Assembly: GCA_026545765.1 (NCBI GenBank)
Contig: CM048841.1
Location: 97,111,352 to 97,175,351, forward strand
Origin: Plantago major
Taxonomy: Eukaryota > Streptophyta > Magnoliopsida > Lamiales > Plantaginaceae
Length of the DNA stretch: 64,000 nt
Direction: 5' to 3'
Of this stretch, positions 47,923 to 60,297 are shown one piece after another. How positions within the stretch are numbered: the stretch's first letter is position 1; every line of letters begins with the position of its first letter. Made by a program: the position numbers and the translations under genes. The notes below the pieces were generated by a model, which searched no databases, was not told where the DNA came from, and saw nothing but the letters and a program-made list of their open reading frames with translations.

Positions 47923-50133
47923 CTAGACTCCACGAGAAAAGGTCTCCGTGCCCCTGAGGAAAGATCTGCGCCACCAGATCTGGAATGCTGCGCTAAGGTT
48001 GGGGCATTCCGTACCATTCTTGGAGAAACACCTGAACCAATCCATAAACAGTTCGTACTGCTCTCGTAAGGGAAGCGTGAGCATGGACTGACCCAAGGCT
48101 TCCTCCAATGCCTTCATGTCAAGCCCTTTTCTGCACCGCTTTAACCATCCAAAATCCAATAGCATTGGTCTAAACCACGCCTGAAGAAACCGTAACCTTG
48201 TTTCTGATGGGCAGTGGAGCTTGCTAGTTCCCATTGCTATAAATAGAGCAGCTGAGACACGGCTAAGCTCATACCTAACAATCGGAGACGCAATCTTGTG
48301 CATCTTGAGCAGTTCACTTTGGTTTGCCCACAAATGAACAAAATCCTCTGCCATTTGACGATCGAGTAAAATGTCAAGCATCCAATTCATGTTGTCAACT
48401 TGCATTGAGACGCACTCCAACAGAGATTTATTGTCCTTGTGCTTTGCCAACTTTTCAGCTGAACCAGTTCCGAAGGCCTCCTCCAAAAGACTGGTTAGTG
48501 AGCTCAGACACGACTTGCACAGATTCAAAATGTCCTCCCTACTTAGATCAGGATGGTTCTTGTCATACACCGAGCTTTTGCATAGTAGTCCCTTGACCAT
48601 ACACTTTATTTCATTTCTAGAACTGCCATTCGTACAGGTGGTAACAGCACAAATGAGTTGTTTGGCCAGAGTTCGTTGATCATCAACACAACTGACGGTA
48701 GAGAGTCTATCCAAAATATCTGTGGTTGCAGCATCGTGAAAACTGAGTCTAGTGAACAAGTCCCTCAGTTTCTCCTCCTCTTCTTCCGTCCATGGTACTG
48801 CTTCTAGGTACTTAAAGCATGATGAAACACCCCCGCTATACTTGATACCTGCTGACACCTAACAAATGACGAAACTTCAGATTCCACGAAAATCAGAGTC
48901 GCTGTGGAATAAACAGAAATTTAATTGTAGCGATAACAATATATTTGAAAGCATCTCATGAAAAGGAAAAAAAGACTTGACATGCATTAATATTTCTTGA
49001 TAGTCTCCTTTCCGACTGAGGGATTATTTTCTGTGTAAACATATTAAGATGTCAAATTCACAGATCTATTAGATTTGCTGGACTGGGCTGAACGAAATGA
49101 AAACCACATCCCATGGTCACTGTAAACAGGAAAGTATCCCTTCTCCGCGCCTGAGGAATCAAATACTCTCGATTTGACATCGAGTTTGAAGCTAAACTAA
49201 CCTCTCATCTCACAAGGGAAAACTCACTTATTCGCTTCAAATGCCAATCCATCATCACTCATCACAAGTAAAACTAAGATGAAGAGCAGGAGTATAATCC
49301 GCATGCCTATTATAAGACTTGAAAAATCTTCTCATTATCAGTTCCAGCCTCGTGAATGCAGGAAATACAAGATGCCACAATAGTGCTCAAATACAAAACT
49401 CACACAAATCTATCTAGTGCATATCAATACTGTTATGCAGAAATGAAAAATTGACAATATTGTTCAAAAACAAAACTCATAAATCTGTCTAGTACTTACT
49501 CCGTCCCATGATAATCTTCGCATAACACATTAACACTGTTATGCAAAAGGTACATTTAAAGAAACAATGCAACTTCCAGCAAAAATCGAACAGTACCTCG
49601 AGTATATCAATGGCGCGAAAAACCCCAACCGTAACAAGCTTCTTCTCCACATCCTCCTCAAACATCAGCTCAATAGCTTCCCGAAACACACTAACACTCT
49701 CCACATCCGGCAACTCAATCCTACACAGCCCGTTCGAGTCCTTTCGAAACTCGGAGATCAGATCAGCGAAAACCGAGCTGTTAACCATCAAAACCTCCGA
49801 ACTCACCTCCAGAATCAATGATCCCCCATCCCTCCCTTTCAAATTCAACCGAACATCATACTTTCCATTCGTCAAACTTTCCGGAACGGATAATTGAGGA
49901 GCAATTGCAATTGGCACTTGATCCGGTGGAGTTTCGGATACCGGAGATACCCGACCCGGCGAGATAATCCGGCGAGCTAGAGATTGGGACAAAGGGGAAG
50001 GGGATGAGTGTATAATGGTCTTTTTGGGGTGGTCAGGGCTGAGGGGAGGAGTGGTGAAGGAGCAGCACCAGTGGCGCCGGCGGTAGAGCGGCGGCTCGCG
50101 GTGGCATTGGTGGCGGCGATTGGTGGCGGACAT
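47923..50133 (-). CDS. BTB/POZ domain protein (At3g05675-like)
   Basis: Probable substrate adaptor for CUL3 ubiquitin ligases. Two exons, 49,597-50,133 and 47,923-48,858, join in phase 0 to give 490 residues. The N-terminus is Arg/His/Pro-rich, followed by a BTB core at about 90-179 (KYDVRLNLKGRDGGSLILEV, VNSSVFADLISEF, LPDVESVSVFREAIELMF). Exon 2 begins VSAGIKYSGGVSSCFKYLEA and VPWTEEEEEKL, the signature of the plant At3g05675/At1g63850 family, and continues as a helical domain to MDWFRCFSKNGTECPNLSAA and WWRRSF at the C-terminus. It is intact. The intron is about 740 bp. Confidence 0.9.
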
Positions 50134-50222
50134 TGTTGTGGATTGTGATCGATTATGATGATGACGACATTATTGTGGAGTAGTGAAGTGTGATTGGTGG
50201 TATTTGAAGCAAAAGAAATGGC

Positions 50223-50227
<5 letters not shown>

Positions 50228-50267
<40 letters not shown>
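50228..50267. repeat. GA microsatellite upstream of the BTB gene
   Basis: An uninterrupted (AG)n of about 40 bases, about 95 bp upstream of the BTB start codon, probably in the 5' UTR or core promoter. On the sense (minus) strand it is CT-rich. GA tracts of this kind are the known binding sites of BPC factors, one of which is encoded in this window. Confidence 0.9.
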
Positions 50268-50270
<3 letters not shown>

Positions 50271-50516
50271 TCAAACAACTGGAGATACTGAAGTGTGAGC
50301 TGGAGAAGAAACCTGCTGCTTTAGCTTTAGCTTTCTCTTTCCTCGAAAGGGACGAAAGGGAATCGGATTTTCAGAGTTTTCAATTGGAGACGAAGGGTGG
50401 AGAAAGAGATGATTGATTAACTCATACCAAGGAAATTTTTGATAAGGTTAGTATATGATTTGGAGTGGATGATATTTCGGTTTGCTAGACATTAAGAAAC
50501 AAAATGTGTCCCATGT

Positions 50517-51121
50517 ACTGGTGTATTTCGAACAGAACATTGACCTTAATGAACGTTTGTTCATTAATATATGTCATGTTCATATTCGTCGAACATCTCA
50601 ACATGTTCATGCTCGCTCATAAGCTTCAACACGTCACGTTAACACTTCGCGAACTATTATAGGTTTTGTGTAGATTAGGTTAGAAAATACTTCATCCGTC
50701 CCGAATTCAACTTCTCGCATTCCATTTTGGGACGACCCAATTTGAACTTCTCATTCCTTTAATGGAAAATATATCTCCTACTTTATTCACTACTCTCCTA
50801 CTTTATTCAACATATTTCCTACTTTATTACCATATTTACTATTTTATTCACTTTTATTTTAAAATTTGTGTCCGGACGGGTAAATGAATTTGGGACGGTG
50901 AGAGTATTATAACTTATGTTAAAAAATGTAAATGATAGATTTTATTACAGATATAATTTGTTCAAGAACAGTTCGCGAACTACTGAACAATAAATTATAT
51001 GTTCGTGTTCGTCTATTAACGAACATGTTCAAACCTGCTGCCAGGCCAAACTCAACACTAATCGCGTTGACTGAAATTTTTCGTGAAATCTTCACGAACA
51101 TTCGTTTCATTTACACCCCTA
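50517..51121. mobile_element. Possible hAT-like element, interrupted by a MITE
   Basis: The right end (catttacacccctag) and left end (ctggtgtatttcgaac) form a weak inverted pair of the hAT 'GGGGTGTA' type. Both halves are dense in gttcgtgaac/gaacatgttc modules in opposing orientation (50,530-50,660 and 50,950-51,110). No target duplication was seen. The MITE at 50,690-50,904 sits inside it. Confidence 0.45.
50690..50904. mobile_element. Stowaway/mariner-like MITE nested in a hAT-like element
   Basis: The left end is CTTCATCCGTCCCGAATT and the right reads atttgggacggtgagag, flanked by TA on both sides, 215 bp. Confidence 0.65.
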
Positions 51122-52353
51122 GTTATATGGTATATGGCTTACATGAGCCGAACTAATCAAGCATTGATCTTAGCAACTATGTGCATTAGACGATCTATTT
51201 GAGCATTGGTCGTACCGAATATTCTTACATTTGTTCGAAGATATGTTTGGTTTGTGTCTGCGTTCAACAAACATTATACTACAGAGTATATTTGTTTTTC
51301 TGAGGTTGGTTCGTTTCATTTGTGTTACACTAGCAACAAATAATACACAATATCAACTTTATACACACATTTTACACTAAAAGTACACTTTTTTCAACCC
51401 TCTACATCTTTTATCATTATTTTAAATTTTCACCTAAAACTACACGCCAACCCTAATATATGAATTTCTCCGTTAAAATACAATGAAACTATCGCATAAC
51501 CTCAACCTAATATCAATGAAGGTACTACTGTTTAAGTTGCACACTCCGTCCGTCTAATCTTTCATGTATTCTTTTCTATCAACGCGTAATTATTAATAAA
51601 TAATCACACAAAAAAAAGTACCACAAATCAATCTTCCACTTAATCATCTATTTCTCATTGTTGCATTCTTAACCAAACGGAGAAAGTATTTGATTATTAA
51701 TGTGCAACTTGCAGTCTTCATCCTTGGATCCATACCGTTGCAAATAGCACTAGAATAGTTTAATACTCTCCAGTTTTTAATACAGTACTGACCAAAACAT
51801 ACAATTTTTAACACATTTTTATGTTGGATCATTTATATTTTAAAATCCTTTCACCAAAATTTAGGAGTCAATAATGCATGAAATTCTCCTTATACTGACT
51901 CACATATACAATGGTTCAATCTGTTATGCCACACTGGTACAAATTGAAAAGAAAACCAAACGAATCAGATAGCCTTATCAGAAAAAAATAAGGGAAAAAA
52001 GGGCAAACAAATTTCCGAAAAACTTGAGATTTAGGAAGAACTTCAGAATTCTACAAAGAGTGCTCGTAACGCAAGTTATTTGCATCAAGGGATGACTTTA
52101 GTCTAACCTACAATCCCAAAATAGCAGTACTACAGTATTGCATTAGCACTTATAACTTTTCCGGTTCACACTCCACAGCACACAAAAAAAGACATGCATA
52201 CGGTTTCTTAGACCCTGGGGATGCTACTACTACTCCCACACTGTAGCATTGGACTATAGTGAGGGGTGCTACGAGTTGTAGAACCCCTAGGGCCGAATTT
52301 TCCCATTTTTACGTGCAAGAGAACTGTTATCAGGAACAATTTGTAAGAAACCA
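51122..52353. other. AT-rich intergenic DNA downstream of the NAC gene
   Basis: Spacer. It includes a weak MITE-like pair at about 51,544-51,686 (ctccgtccgtctaat ... ccaaacggagaaag followed by TA). The NAC 3' UTR occupies the right edge. Confidence 0.4.
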
Positions 52354-55300
52354 TCATGCAGAACAGAGCCCAAGCAAAAGACACAGATCATTGGTGTTAA
52401 AAGAACTCATCATTTCATGGCCATTCTTGTCAATTACTAATAACTTAATTAACACTACTACTGTCATGTTACTGACAAAATAGGTGGAGCTTGAGCTTCC
52501 ACCAGATAAATGACAAACATATATCTTGTAGATAAACACACAGAAAGAGCAAGAAAAGGGACGAGAACCATAATCTACCAAATGAAGCAGCAAACGCACA
52601 TTTGCCCAAGGGTGATTCCACAAGCTGCTCGACTCCTCCATCATACCCGACAAAGCTTCTTTAGTGCATTCGCCGGTCCCATATGTCACCTCAGCCTTGA
52701 TATGTATGGAGGAGTCGTATGAAGAACAAAACATCGGAGCACATCTCCGAGCAGCTATGGGCGAGCAAGATGGGGTGGATTCCGATAACCCTGGAGCACA
52801 GATTTGTTTTCCTGGATCAAAATATAAAGCAAACAAAAAATAACATGAGATTAGATATTACTAGTAAACTGGAGAAATATTGCAGAAAATCCTGGCAGCA
52901 CCGACTGACATGAAGAGGTTCATGTGACCTCACCAGTGATGCTGCACACATAATATCTTTACACAACTTCAAAAGAAACAGAGATGAAGGATAATCTGAC
53001 ACTCCGTGGTGTCTTTTACTTTTTGTTCTTTCCTACACCTGTTTTGCCGAAACTCAGAGGTTCAGCAATAATGCCCGAATACACCAGAGTGCAGAACACA
53101 ACATCAGAAGCGTATGCCTTGTCCCCCAGTGTTGAAGGCATGAATTGTTCTGGAAGGAATTTGCAAATGCATCTTATTCCTTCCGGAACTGCCAAGTTAT
53201 GACAGTTTGATATTATAGTAAATAGCAAGTGCATAGTTGGTTGATGACCACAATCGCCATCAGATGTAATCAGATCTACCTCTTTGTGTGAACTGATCCG
53301 AAGGCCGGCCCCTATTCTCACCATTCACCAGTTGGCTTTGAGCAAAATCAAAATCACAGATAGCGTCATTACTGCTAGAGTAAAGTCCATTAACCTGCGT
53401 ACAATAGTTGAACATTAAGCATGCAAAGTAATAAGATAACAGGGAGGGGCGCAATTGCAAGGAAACAAGGGGCTTGAGTAGTTGAGAGGGTGATTTAAAT
53501 ATACACCCTCAGACCATGCTTGAAGAGTAAAACAATGGATGTCTAAAGGTTACATACTTCTCTATAAGTTACTAACTCCTTTACTTGTTAGTTGATCTTT
53601 TCCATCCACACCCATGGTCTTTAACCCCAATTAATATACTAATCAATTAAGAAGCCAATGAAGTGGGAATTTCGAAAGGAAAGGGGGGGATAAAGGTGCA
53701 GTAGACATATCAGTATGTAGTTTTTCGTGATCAATAGCAAGGAACTCACCAAACTGCTAGTATCTTTGTTGGATCCATACGGCAGCTCAGGCAGTTGGTG
53801 GTTGGATCCATAAGGCAGCACAGGCAGTTGGTTGCTGGTACCATAAGGCAGCACAGACAGTTGGTTGCTGCATCCATTGGGCAGTACAGGCAGCTGGTTG
53901 TTGCATCCATGGGAGAGTACAGGCCGTTGGTTGTTGGATCCACTGGTCAGCACTGGCAGCTGGCTTCCACAATAATCATACTGATGATTTATGCAAGAAC
54001 TGCTTGGAGAGACAAAATGTTGCATATTTTCGTTATGGTACGATCCAAAATTATCATACAACATATCAGTTCCCATAATAGATGAGTTATCCAGTGGGGT
54101 TAGAAGATCATCAAGTTCTATATAGCCAAAGTTGTCTTCAGGAAGCAAATTGTATAGAGGATATTCATTATTCTGCGAGTCCAACATAGTAAATCTTCCT
54201 TCATTCCTAACAGAACAAGTATCCAGGTCCCCAAGGCCATTGAATATGCCATGCCCATCAAGACACTGTAAAGCCTCATTTCCAGTCTTGCCATCACCAC
54301 CCTGGTAGCAAAATGAACATTTAATTTAATCATGAGCTAAAAATTAATAGTAATGCATGGAAGCTATTAGGCTTAAAATATCAATACGAAAGGTATCAGC
54401 TACTTTTCCATGATGCGTTCCAAGGCCAAACAAAATGATAAATCCGATGTGGAACATTTATATGCACACTGGAGGAAAAAACTAGCAGTACACATAAAAT
54501 TCACACAGAAACATCGAAAGATGGAGTTTGACATACCTTGTGACATCCATTCTCAATATCAAGCAATGTGCCGTCGTCCGTAAATGCAGACACCAGATAA
54601 AATAGTTCATCCTCTGTCATTTCCAGAGGTTCCTCATTACTTGCAGGCACTGATGTACTTTCAATGTTGTATGTGGCCTTTGGATATACTTCCAAAGCAG
54701 ACGGAGCACCTTCAATCAAAAGAGTTCGAGATATACTTTCAATATTTTCCAAGGCTTTTGAATGTATTTCCGAGGCAGACTGAGCTCCTTCAACCAAAGG
54801 AATCTGAGATGTACTTCCGTTGTTGTCTAAGGGATTTGGTATAGAACTTTGCCTTTCAGTAGGACCATCTCCAATCAAAGGTAACTCACATGCCCCTTTA
54901 GGATCAAACAAGCCTTTTGCAGAAGCACTTTCATTTTCCGAAACCAAGGGTGCACAGGATGGACCGCCAGAAACAAATGATACAGAAGGGTACTGAGAAT
55001 CAATGACATCATCATCATCATTGTCCCATTCCGCCTCGTCAAATGGTGCCCCATACTGTGCTCCATTTTTTGGGCCTAGGCCACTCTTCTGAAAGATTTT
55101 ACAGAGCACGTATGAATCCTGCAAAATATAATTATGAACTAGTTAGTAAAACAATGATATACTATATTTTAGACGAATCTAGAATTATGCAAACAATCAG
55201 GAACAAGAGTGATATTTAGTCATTATTTGGACAACTCCATAACTTAAATGGCAAGTTTGCCCAACAGAAGATATTAGACAAAATTCCTTCGTGTGGCAAC

Positions 55301-56524
55301 ACACCAAACAATAATATCTAAAACTTGGGAGCACGGAACGAAGAAGAGCAAGTATAAGATAAGATGCATCAATGGTAACTCACTGTTTCATCATGCTCAT
55401 GGTAATCTGTCAAATCTAAAAAAAACTTAAGATGCCATTTTACAGGGGATCCAATCTCAAAAAGATATCTTTTAAAAAGGTCCTCATTCAGTAAATTATG
55501 AATACTTTCTCTCTAGGGATCAATAATTCTAGATTGGATCAACTAAGATCATAGGATTACCAGTTCAAGCAGCAATTTTTTAATAACAAACAATCACAAA
55601 TATCTGATCCAGTAGAGCTAAGAAAATATACCTGAACTCCTGCAGCCACTAATTGATCATCAATGATCCTATACTCGTGTATAACCCAGTCTGTTCTATC
55701 CCCTTTTGGAGCATGGCCCAAGTGAAAAATCAATGTCTTAACTAATCCAACAGTTCTATCATTGTAGACAATAGGTCTTTCCTTCCCGGTAGTTTTCCAG
55801 TAGCCATTTTCTGTAGCACGTTTCACTCGTGCTCCACTTGAGTATTTTCTCTCCCTAGGACAGAAGAAGAACCATTCCAGATCCTTATTTTTTATGCATG
55901 ATTTATCTGTGCAAAACAAATAGTCGCAACAAGTGAGTCATTCAGTGGCAAAGAAATCTCAATGTAAAATACAGTAGTTCGTATCACAATACAATGCAGT
56001 TTGACAAGGAATGTAATATAATAGCAACACATACAAACCATATCCTAAAGACTACTGTCTAATGGACACGTACTGTGTTAAGCATGAAACCTTGAGTTTC
56101 ACTGATGAAACACATGATACACAATTTTGTTTGCATAATTAATTTCAATGAGGTTTGGCATTGATGATTTTGCTCTCCAACTAAAGGTAGAGAGTTCAAT
56201 ATGGAAATATTGGCTAAGACAATGTTTTCAACCCTTTATTTTCTAATCAGGGTGCTATGCAATTCACAATTTCTATACAAAAGAACATAGATAGATAATT
56301 ACAATACCTGGGAGATCCCATGGAGAGAAACTGTATATGTTGACCTCTGCAATAGCTTCAGGTTCAAGTTTCTTGCCCAAAACTTTCCTCTTCAAATAGT
56401 ACATTATAAGTTCAACATCAGTCGGGTGAAAGCGAAATCCTGGGGGCAGTGATGCCCGTGCCATGGACCCCCTAGTTGATTTAGGAGAACTTCCACCAAA
56501 AGTCCGTAAAGCAGGACTCCTCAT
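52354..56524 (-). CDS. NAC-domain transcription factor with coding minisatellite and possible membrane-spanning C-terminus
   Basis: A plant NAC factor. Exons in phase: 56,308-56,524, 55,632-55,906, 54,537-55,118, 53,750-54,301, 53,322-53,394 and, less surely, 52,354-52,811, for 718 residues. The NAC domain carries subdomains [72 protein letters not shown], and [10 protein letters not shown] then SYVLCKIF. The start at 56,524 adds 20 residues before the usual MARASLPPG; that internal Met is the alternative start. The activation region is acidic ([20 protein letters not shown]). Exon 4 has six 11-residue repeats. The last exon, entered via a GTGAGA donor and CAG acceptor with matching phase, has hydrophobic stretches ([27 protein letters not shown]), suggesting a membrane-tethered NAC. 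Without that splice the protein ends in exon 5 at 53,260. The NAC domain resembles the NAC082/VNI1-like group, but the subgroup is uncertain. Confidence 0.85.
53771..53968 (-). repeat. 33-bp coding minisatellite in the NAC gene
   Basis: Six head-to-tail 33-bp units, each marked by a ggatcc-like or catcc phrase on the plus strand, encode [15 protein letters not shown] repeats in phase. Units differ by a few bases, so the array is moderately old. Confidence 0.92.
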
Positions 56525-58063
56525 GCTCTAGTAAACTTCGGAAACAAATACGAAAGTGAAAAAAAATAAAAAATGTACACCCAAAACTACTAAAGGTTCT
56601 TTTTCTTCAAGTCCAATGTCGAAAGAACACTTTCCGTGAGCACCAAAGTCTCCTTCGGTTCCTGAAACAAAATGCACTCCAAACAATGCTTCGATGTTTC
56701 TTGGTGGAATCAAGAGTCATCTGGTGTGCAAGCCCTGCAATGTTTATAAACCTAGTAAGTCTGGTTACAAAATATCAATCGAGTGAAAACAACATAATGA
56801 AATGCTTCACACGACAACTCACTAAGACACAAAAAGGATAGGAGCAGACAAGTATGTCCTCAAAATTAAAGACGAAAAAGAGAAGAAACATGCTTATATT
56901 AAATGATGTTATTAAGAACTAGTATATTCTTTAACAGGACGATAAGAAAGGACTCACAAAGGATACACCCATCTAAATAACATGAATACAGATTTACATA
57001 AGACCATAGCCAACAAATTTGATATAATTCTGTAGCCTCCCGGATAAAAACTAGATATGTAAAAAAAGCTAAACCTCCAGAAATTACACACAGTGCGTAA
57101 AAGTAAAAGCAAACCCCGAGACCCAAATTCATGAAACCAAAATTGATTCTTTTTTCTCTTTATATTGTATGCCAGGTGAAATAAAAGCAGAACCAGCTGA
57201 GCATAACCAACGGTATCTAGTTTAAACTCAGGAATCTAGCAGACGTGTACAAATCATCTAAGCCACCAGAATTTACACACATTGCATGAAATTAAAAACA
57301 AAGACCTAGACCCCAAAATCCTGTAACCAAAATCAATATGTTTTTTGCTTGAAATTAGAAACCATATTAACCAAAAGCAAAATAAAAACACAATCTATCA
57401 ACTGTGAAAGTGTAAACCTAGAACCCAAAATCCCAGATACCAAAATCAATTCTTTTCTTAACATCACACCAGAACAAACAGAAGCAAAATCAACACAGCA
57501 ATACCAATCGTCCACCAAACAAAATCGCAGCTACCAAAATCAATTCTTTTCTTGACATATCACACACCAGACCAAACAGAAGAAAAACTAACACATCAAA
57601 ACCAATTTTCCAACAAACAAACTCTAATACAAAACATGAAAGTGCAAGCAAAACCCTATAGCACAAAATCCCAGCTACCAAAATCAATTCTTTTCTTGAC
57701 ATATCACACCCCAGGCCAAACAGAAACGAAATCAACCCAGCAAACCCAATTTTCCACCAAACAAACTCTAATACAAAAACCCTACAGCACAAAATCCCAG
57801 CTACCAAAATCAATTCTTCTCTTGACATATCACACACCAGACCAAACAAAAGCAAAATTAACCCAGCAAAACCAATTTTCAATTATGATACAAAACATGA
57901 AAGTGAAAGCAAGAACCCAATAGCACAAAAATCCTAAAACCACAGCCATTTTCTTCTCGACATTATATTGCAGATGAAACAAAAGCACAACCAGCTAAGC
58001 AAAAGACATTGCATATAGCAGAAGCTGCAGAATCTAGGAGAAAATTGGATGTCCGGAACAAAC
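56525..58063 (-). other. NAC 5'-UTR region with long leader intron
   Basis: A leader exon at about 58,064-58,140 ends at CCATAAG|GTTTGT, and the coding exon begins at 56,524, so an intron of up to about 1.4 kb is inferred. Much of it is the tandem repeat at 57,110-58,020. Open frames on both strands here are by-products of the repeat. Confidence 0.55.
57110..58020. repeat. Diverged tandem repeat of ~95-145 bp in the NAC leader intron
   Basis: At least five units begin ctaccaaaatcaattctttt and continue through gacatatcacacaccagacc and ccaattttccaccaaacaaa to agcacaaaatcccag. The starts are near 57,325, 57,440, 57,533, 57,677 and 57,801, with more degraded units at each side. Unit length varies by internal deletion. 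Confidence 0.9.
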
Positions 58064-58144
58064 CTTATGGAGAACCGCGTAGAAGTAGAGAATTGGAACG
58101 CGTAGTAGTGAAAGTGAAGGGCAAAATCTTGGAGAAGACGAGGG

Positions 58145-58152
58145 TTTAAATA
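58145..58152 (-). promoter_or_regulatory. TATA-like box of the NAC gene
   Basis: The minus strand reads TATTTAAA, placed just upstream of the inferred leader exon (about 58,064-58,140). Confidence 0.5.
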
Positions 58153-58319
58153 GAACAAGGGTAGATTTTAGTTAGCTTGTGTGAGAAGAGTGGCACGTCA
58201 TTGGTCCAATTGTGTTGCAAGCATATTCAGTTTTTCACCCCTTCTCTTTTACAAAAATCGTTTTTACCTCTCAAGTTTAACCCGTATTCAATTTCCACCC
58301 TAAAATTACAAGTTACGGA

Positions 58320-58660
58320 TGACAATTATGCCCACCCGGCCTGGACTCGAGCTTCAGCCCGCCCACGTTAAGATATGTGTCGGGCTTGGGTTTTAAACTT
58401 AGTCATGAGTCGTTCAGGGGCCTGACATTCAGTCCAACAAGCCCGCCTCGGAGCAATATACGACATGTCTCTACCGTTACATTAAAAATTGTATAACATA
58501 TATTAAAGGGGTAAAAAAGACAATGCTTGGATCGGGCATGGTACGCAGGCCGATTGTGATGGGCTATGCACTATGTTAAGGCCCGTACCATGGGCCAGTC
58601 TTGGGTATGGGAAAAAACCGGGCATCCTGAAGCCCGACTCATTGTCCTCCATACTCACAC
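58320..58660. other. GC-rich cggg/gccc segment, probably a transposon remnant
   Basis: GC-rich relative to its flanks, with many agcccg, cgggct and gggcc words in both orientations (for example cttcagcccg near 58,350 and its reverse complement cgggcttcag read on the minus strand near 58,630). A similar cccggtca-ccgggctttgtcc block occurs in intron 4 of both NLR copies. No boundaries could be set. Confidence 0.35.
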
Positions 58661-59063
58661 CGTCGCAAGTAATGTTTAAACCTATGTACATTTACTTCTT
58701 GAAGTTTTACTAGCATTTCCAGTCAATATTTGATGATGAATTTAAACAAGAACTCATAAAAATTACTTATATTTTTCCGTATAGTTTAACACAAAAATTC
58801 ATAACAAACGGTATATAGTCTATAAATAAATTATTTAGAGAAGGATTTAAATTATCAATAAAAACATTCATGTTATTAATCAAAACGTTATGTTGTTGAT
58901 AAAATAGTCAAGTCCAAACAGCTTAAAGGGATCGAGAACGCTACTAATATCAACAAGGTGCACATTTCTTTTCGGGAATCCATCTATAAGAACTCCAGAG
59001 TTAAGCGTGTATGCATGTGTTTTGGCTAATATGAAACGTTTTGAATTCTTGAGTAATTAATCG

Positions 59064-59230
59064 AAATAATAAATAATCTCAATTTTTCACTCAAATTACG
59101 CACTTTGCTACTAAAAGTACACATTATCTCACCTTTATTATATCCCAACAAATAATAAACAATCTCAATTTTTCACTCAAATTACACACTTTGCCACTAA
59201 AAGTACACATTATCCCACCTTTATTATATT
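59064..59230. repeat. Two-copy 86-bp tandem repeat
   Basis: Units at 59,064-59,149 and 59,150-59,230 share aatctcaatttttcactcaa and ctaaaagtacacattat. To the right, gttctcctgagggagta (to about 59,300) looks like one end of a mariner-type MITE, so the repeat may lie within a degraded element. Confidence 0.85.
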
Positions 59231-59326
59231 ATATCAATACTTTAGCTTTTCACATAAAATCGCTAAATTTCTAATGTATGAAGTTCTCCTGAGGGAGTAC
59301 ATTTTTCCCGCGGGTGGGATGGGCAG

Positions 59327-59555
59327 ATACTCTCTAGACGGGGAAACTCTCTTCGATCTTCTCTCTACTTTTTTTTATCCATAATGGGCCCCGAAAGGGG
59401 GTATCTGATACTCTCTAGGTGGGGAAACTCTCTTCGATCTTCTCTCTACTTTCTTGATATCCATAACGGGTCGGGGGCATATACTCTCTAGGCGGGGAAC
59501 TCTCTTCGATCTTCTCTTTAATTTCTTCATCCATAACGGGCCTCGGGGGTATGGA
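59327..59555. repeat. Three-copy 73-81-bp tandem repeat
   Basis: The phrases atactctctag-gggga and actctcttcgatcttctct recur at starts 59,327, 59,408 and 59,480. Each unit ends with tccataa-gggcc-like sequence. Confidence 0.9.
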
Positions 59556-59877
59556 GAAACAATTATAGCATGTGAAAATATGTTTGTTGACTAATAACTT
59601 TTGTGTCGTTATTAGGGTGACCACATAATTTCTCTTGAATGCGTTTGGAGAAGCCCGTGAAAGCCCGTGCACATTCGCCCGAAACCCACCTTTAGCTGCG
59701 TTTTGAAATACATGAGTTGGGTGGTGTGTTTGAGATGTGTGATTGAAAATGCTTTTCTAACATTTATGGATGGACTATTATACCCCCAAATGAACGGCCC
59801 TACGAAGGCCATATATAAACCCCAAATCTATTTCACTCTGAAGCAGTCTTTGGATATAGTACCAAGTTGATATTTTA

Positions 59878-60297
59878 TACTAGTCGATTTAAGTAGCATC
59901 AACTTGTCATGTTTACCAATTTGTTTTTATAATACTCGATTTCAATAGAAGCAACTTGTATTGTTTACTAGACGACTTTTATAATAGTTGTTTTGACTAG
60001 CATCAACTTGTCGTGTTTACTAATCAATTTTTATAATAGTCTATTTCAATAGTCCATTTTCATCTCGTGTTTACTAGTCGAGTTTTATAATAGTTGATTA
60101 GAATAGCATCAACTTGACGTCTAAACGGGTCCACTTTCATGATAGTTGATTTTACTAACATCAAACAACTGTATTGTTTACTAGTCGATTTTTATAAGTC
60201 AATTTGAATAGCATCAACTTCTCATGTTTACTAGTAGTTTTTTTATAATAGTCGGTCTGAATAGCATCAACTTCTTGTGTTTACTAGTCGATTTTTA
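59878..60297. repeat. ~54-bp minisatellite, about eight diverged copies
   Basis: The consensus phrases gtttactagtcgatttttat, aatagtcgatttgaata and gcatcaacttgtc cycle through the block. It ends about 200 bp upstream of the GRF-type pseudogene. Confidence 0.9.

Noticed and set aside
48371..48679. 102-codon plus-strand frame over the BTB gene
   Set aside because: Antisense shadow of BTB exon 2 with no domain.
53795..54085. Plus-strand 96-codon frame
   Set aside because: Shadow of the 33-bp coding minisatellite in the NAC exon on the other strand.
57349..57923. Open frames on both strands in the NAC leader intron
   Set aside because: They follow the ~95-145-bp tandem repeat and encode low-complexity repeated peptides with no domain; the strand symmetry points to a repeat artefact.
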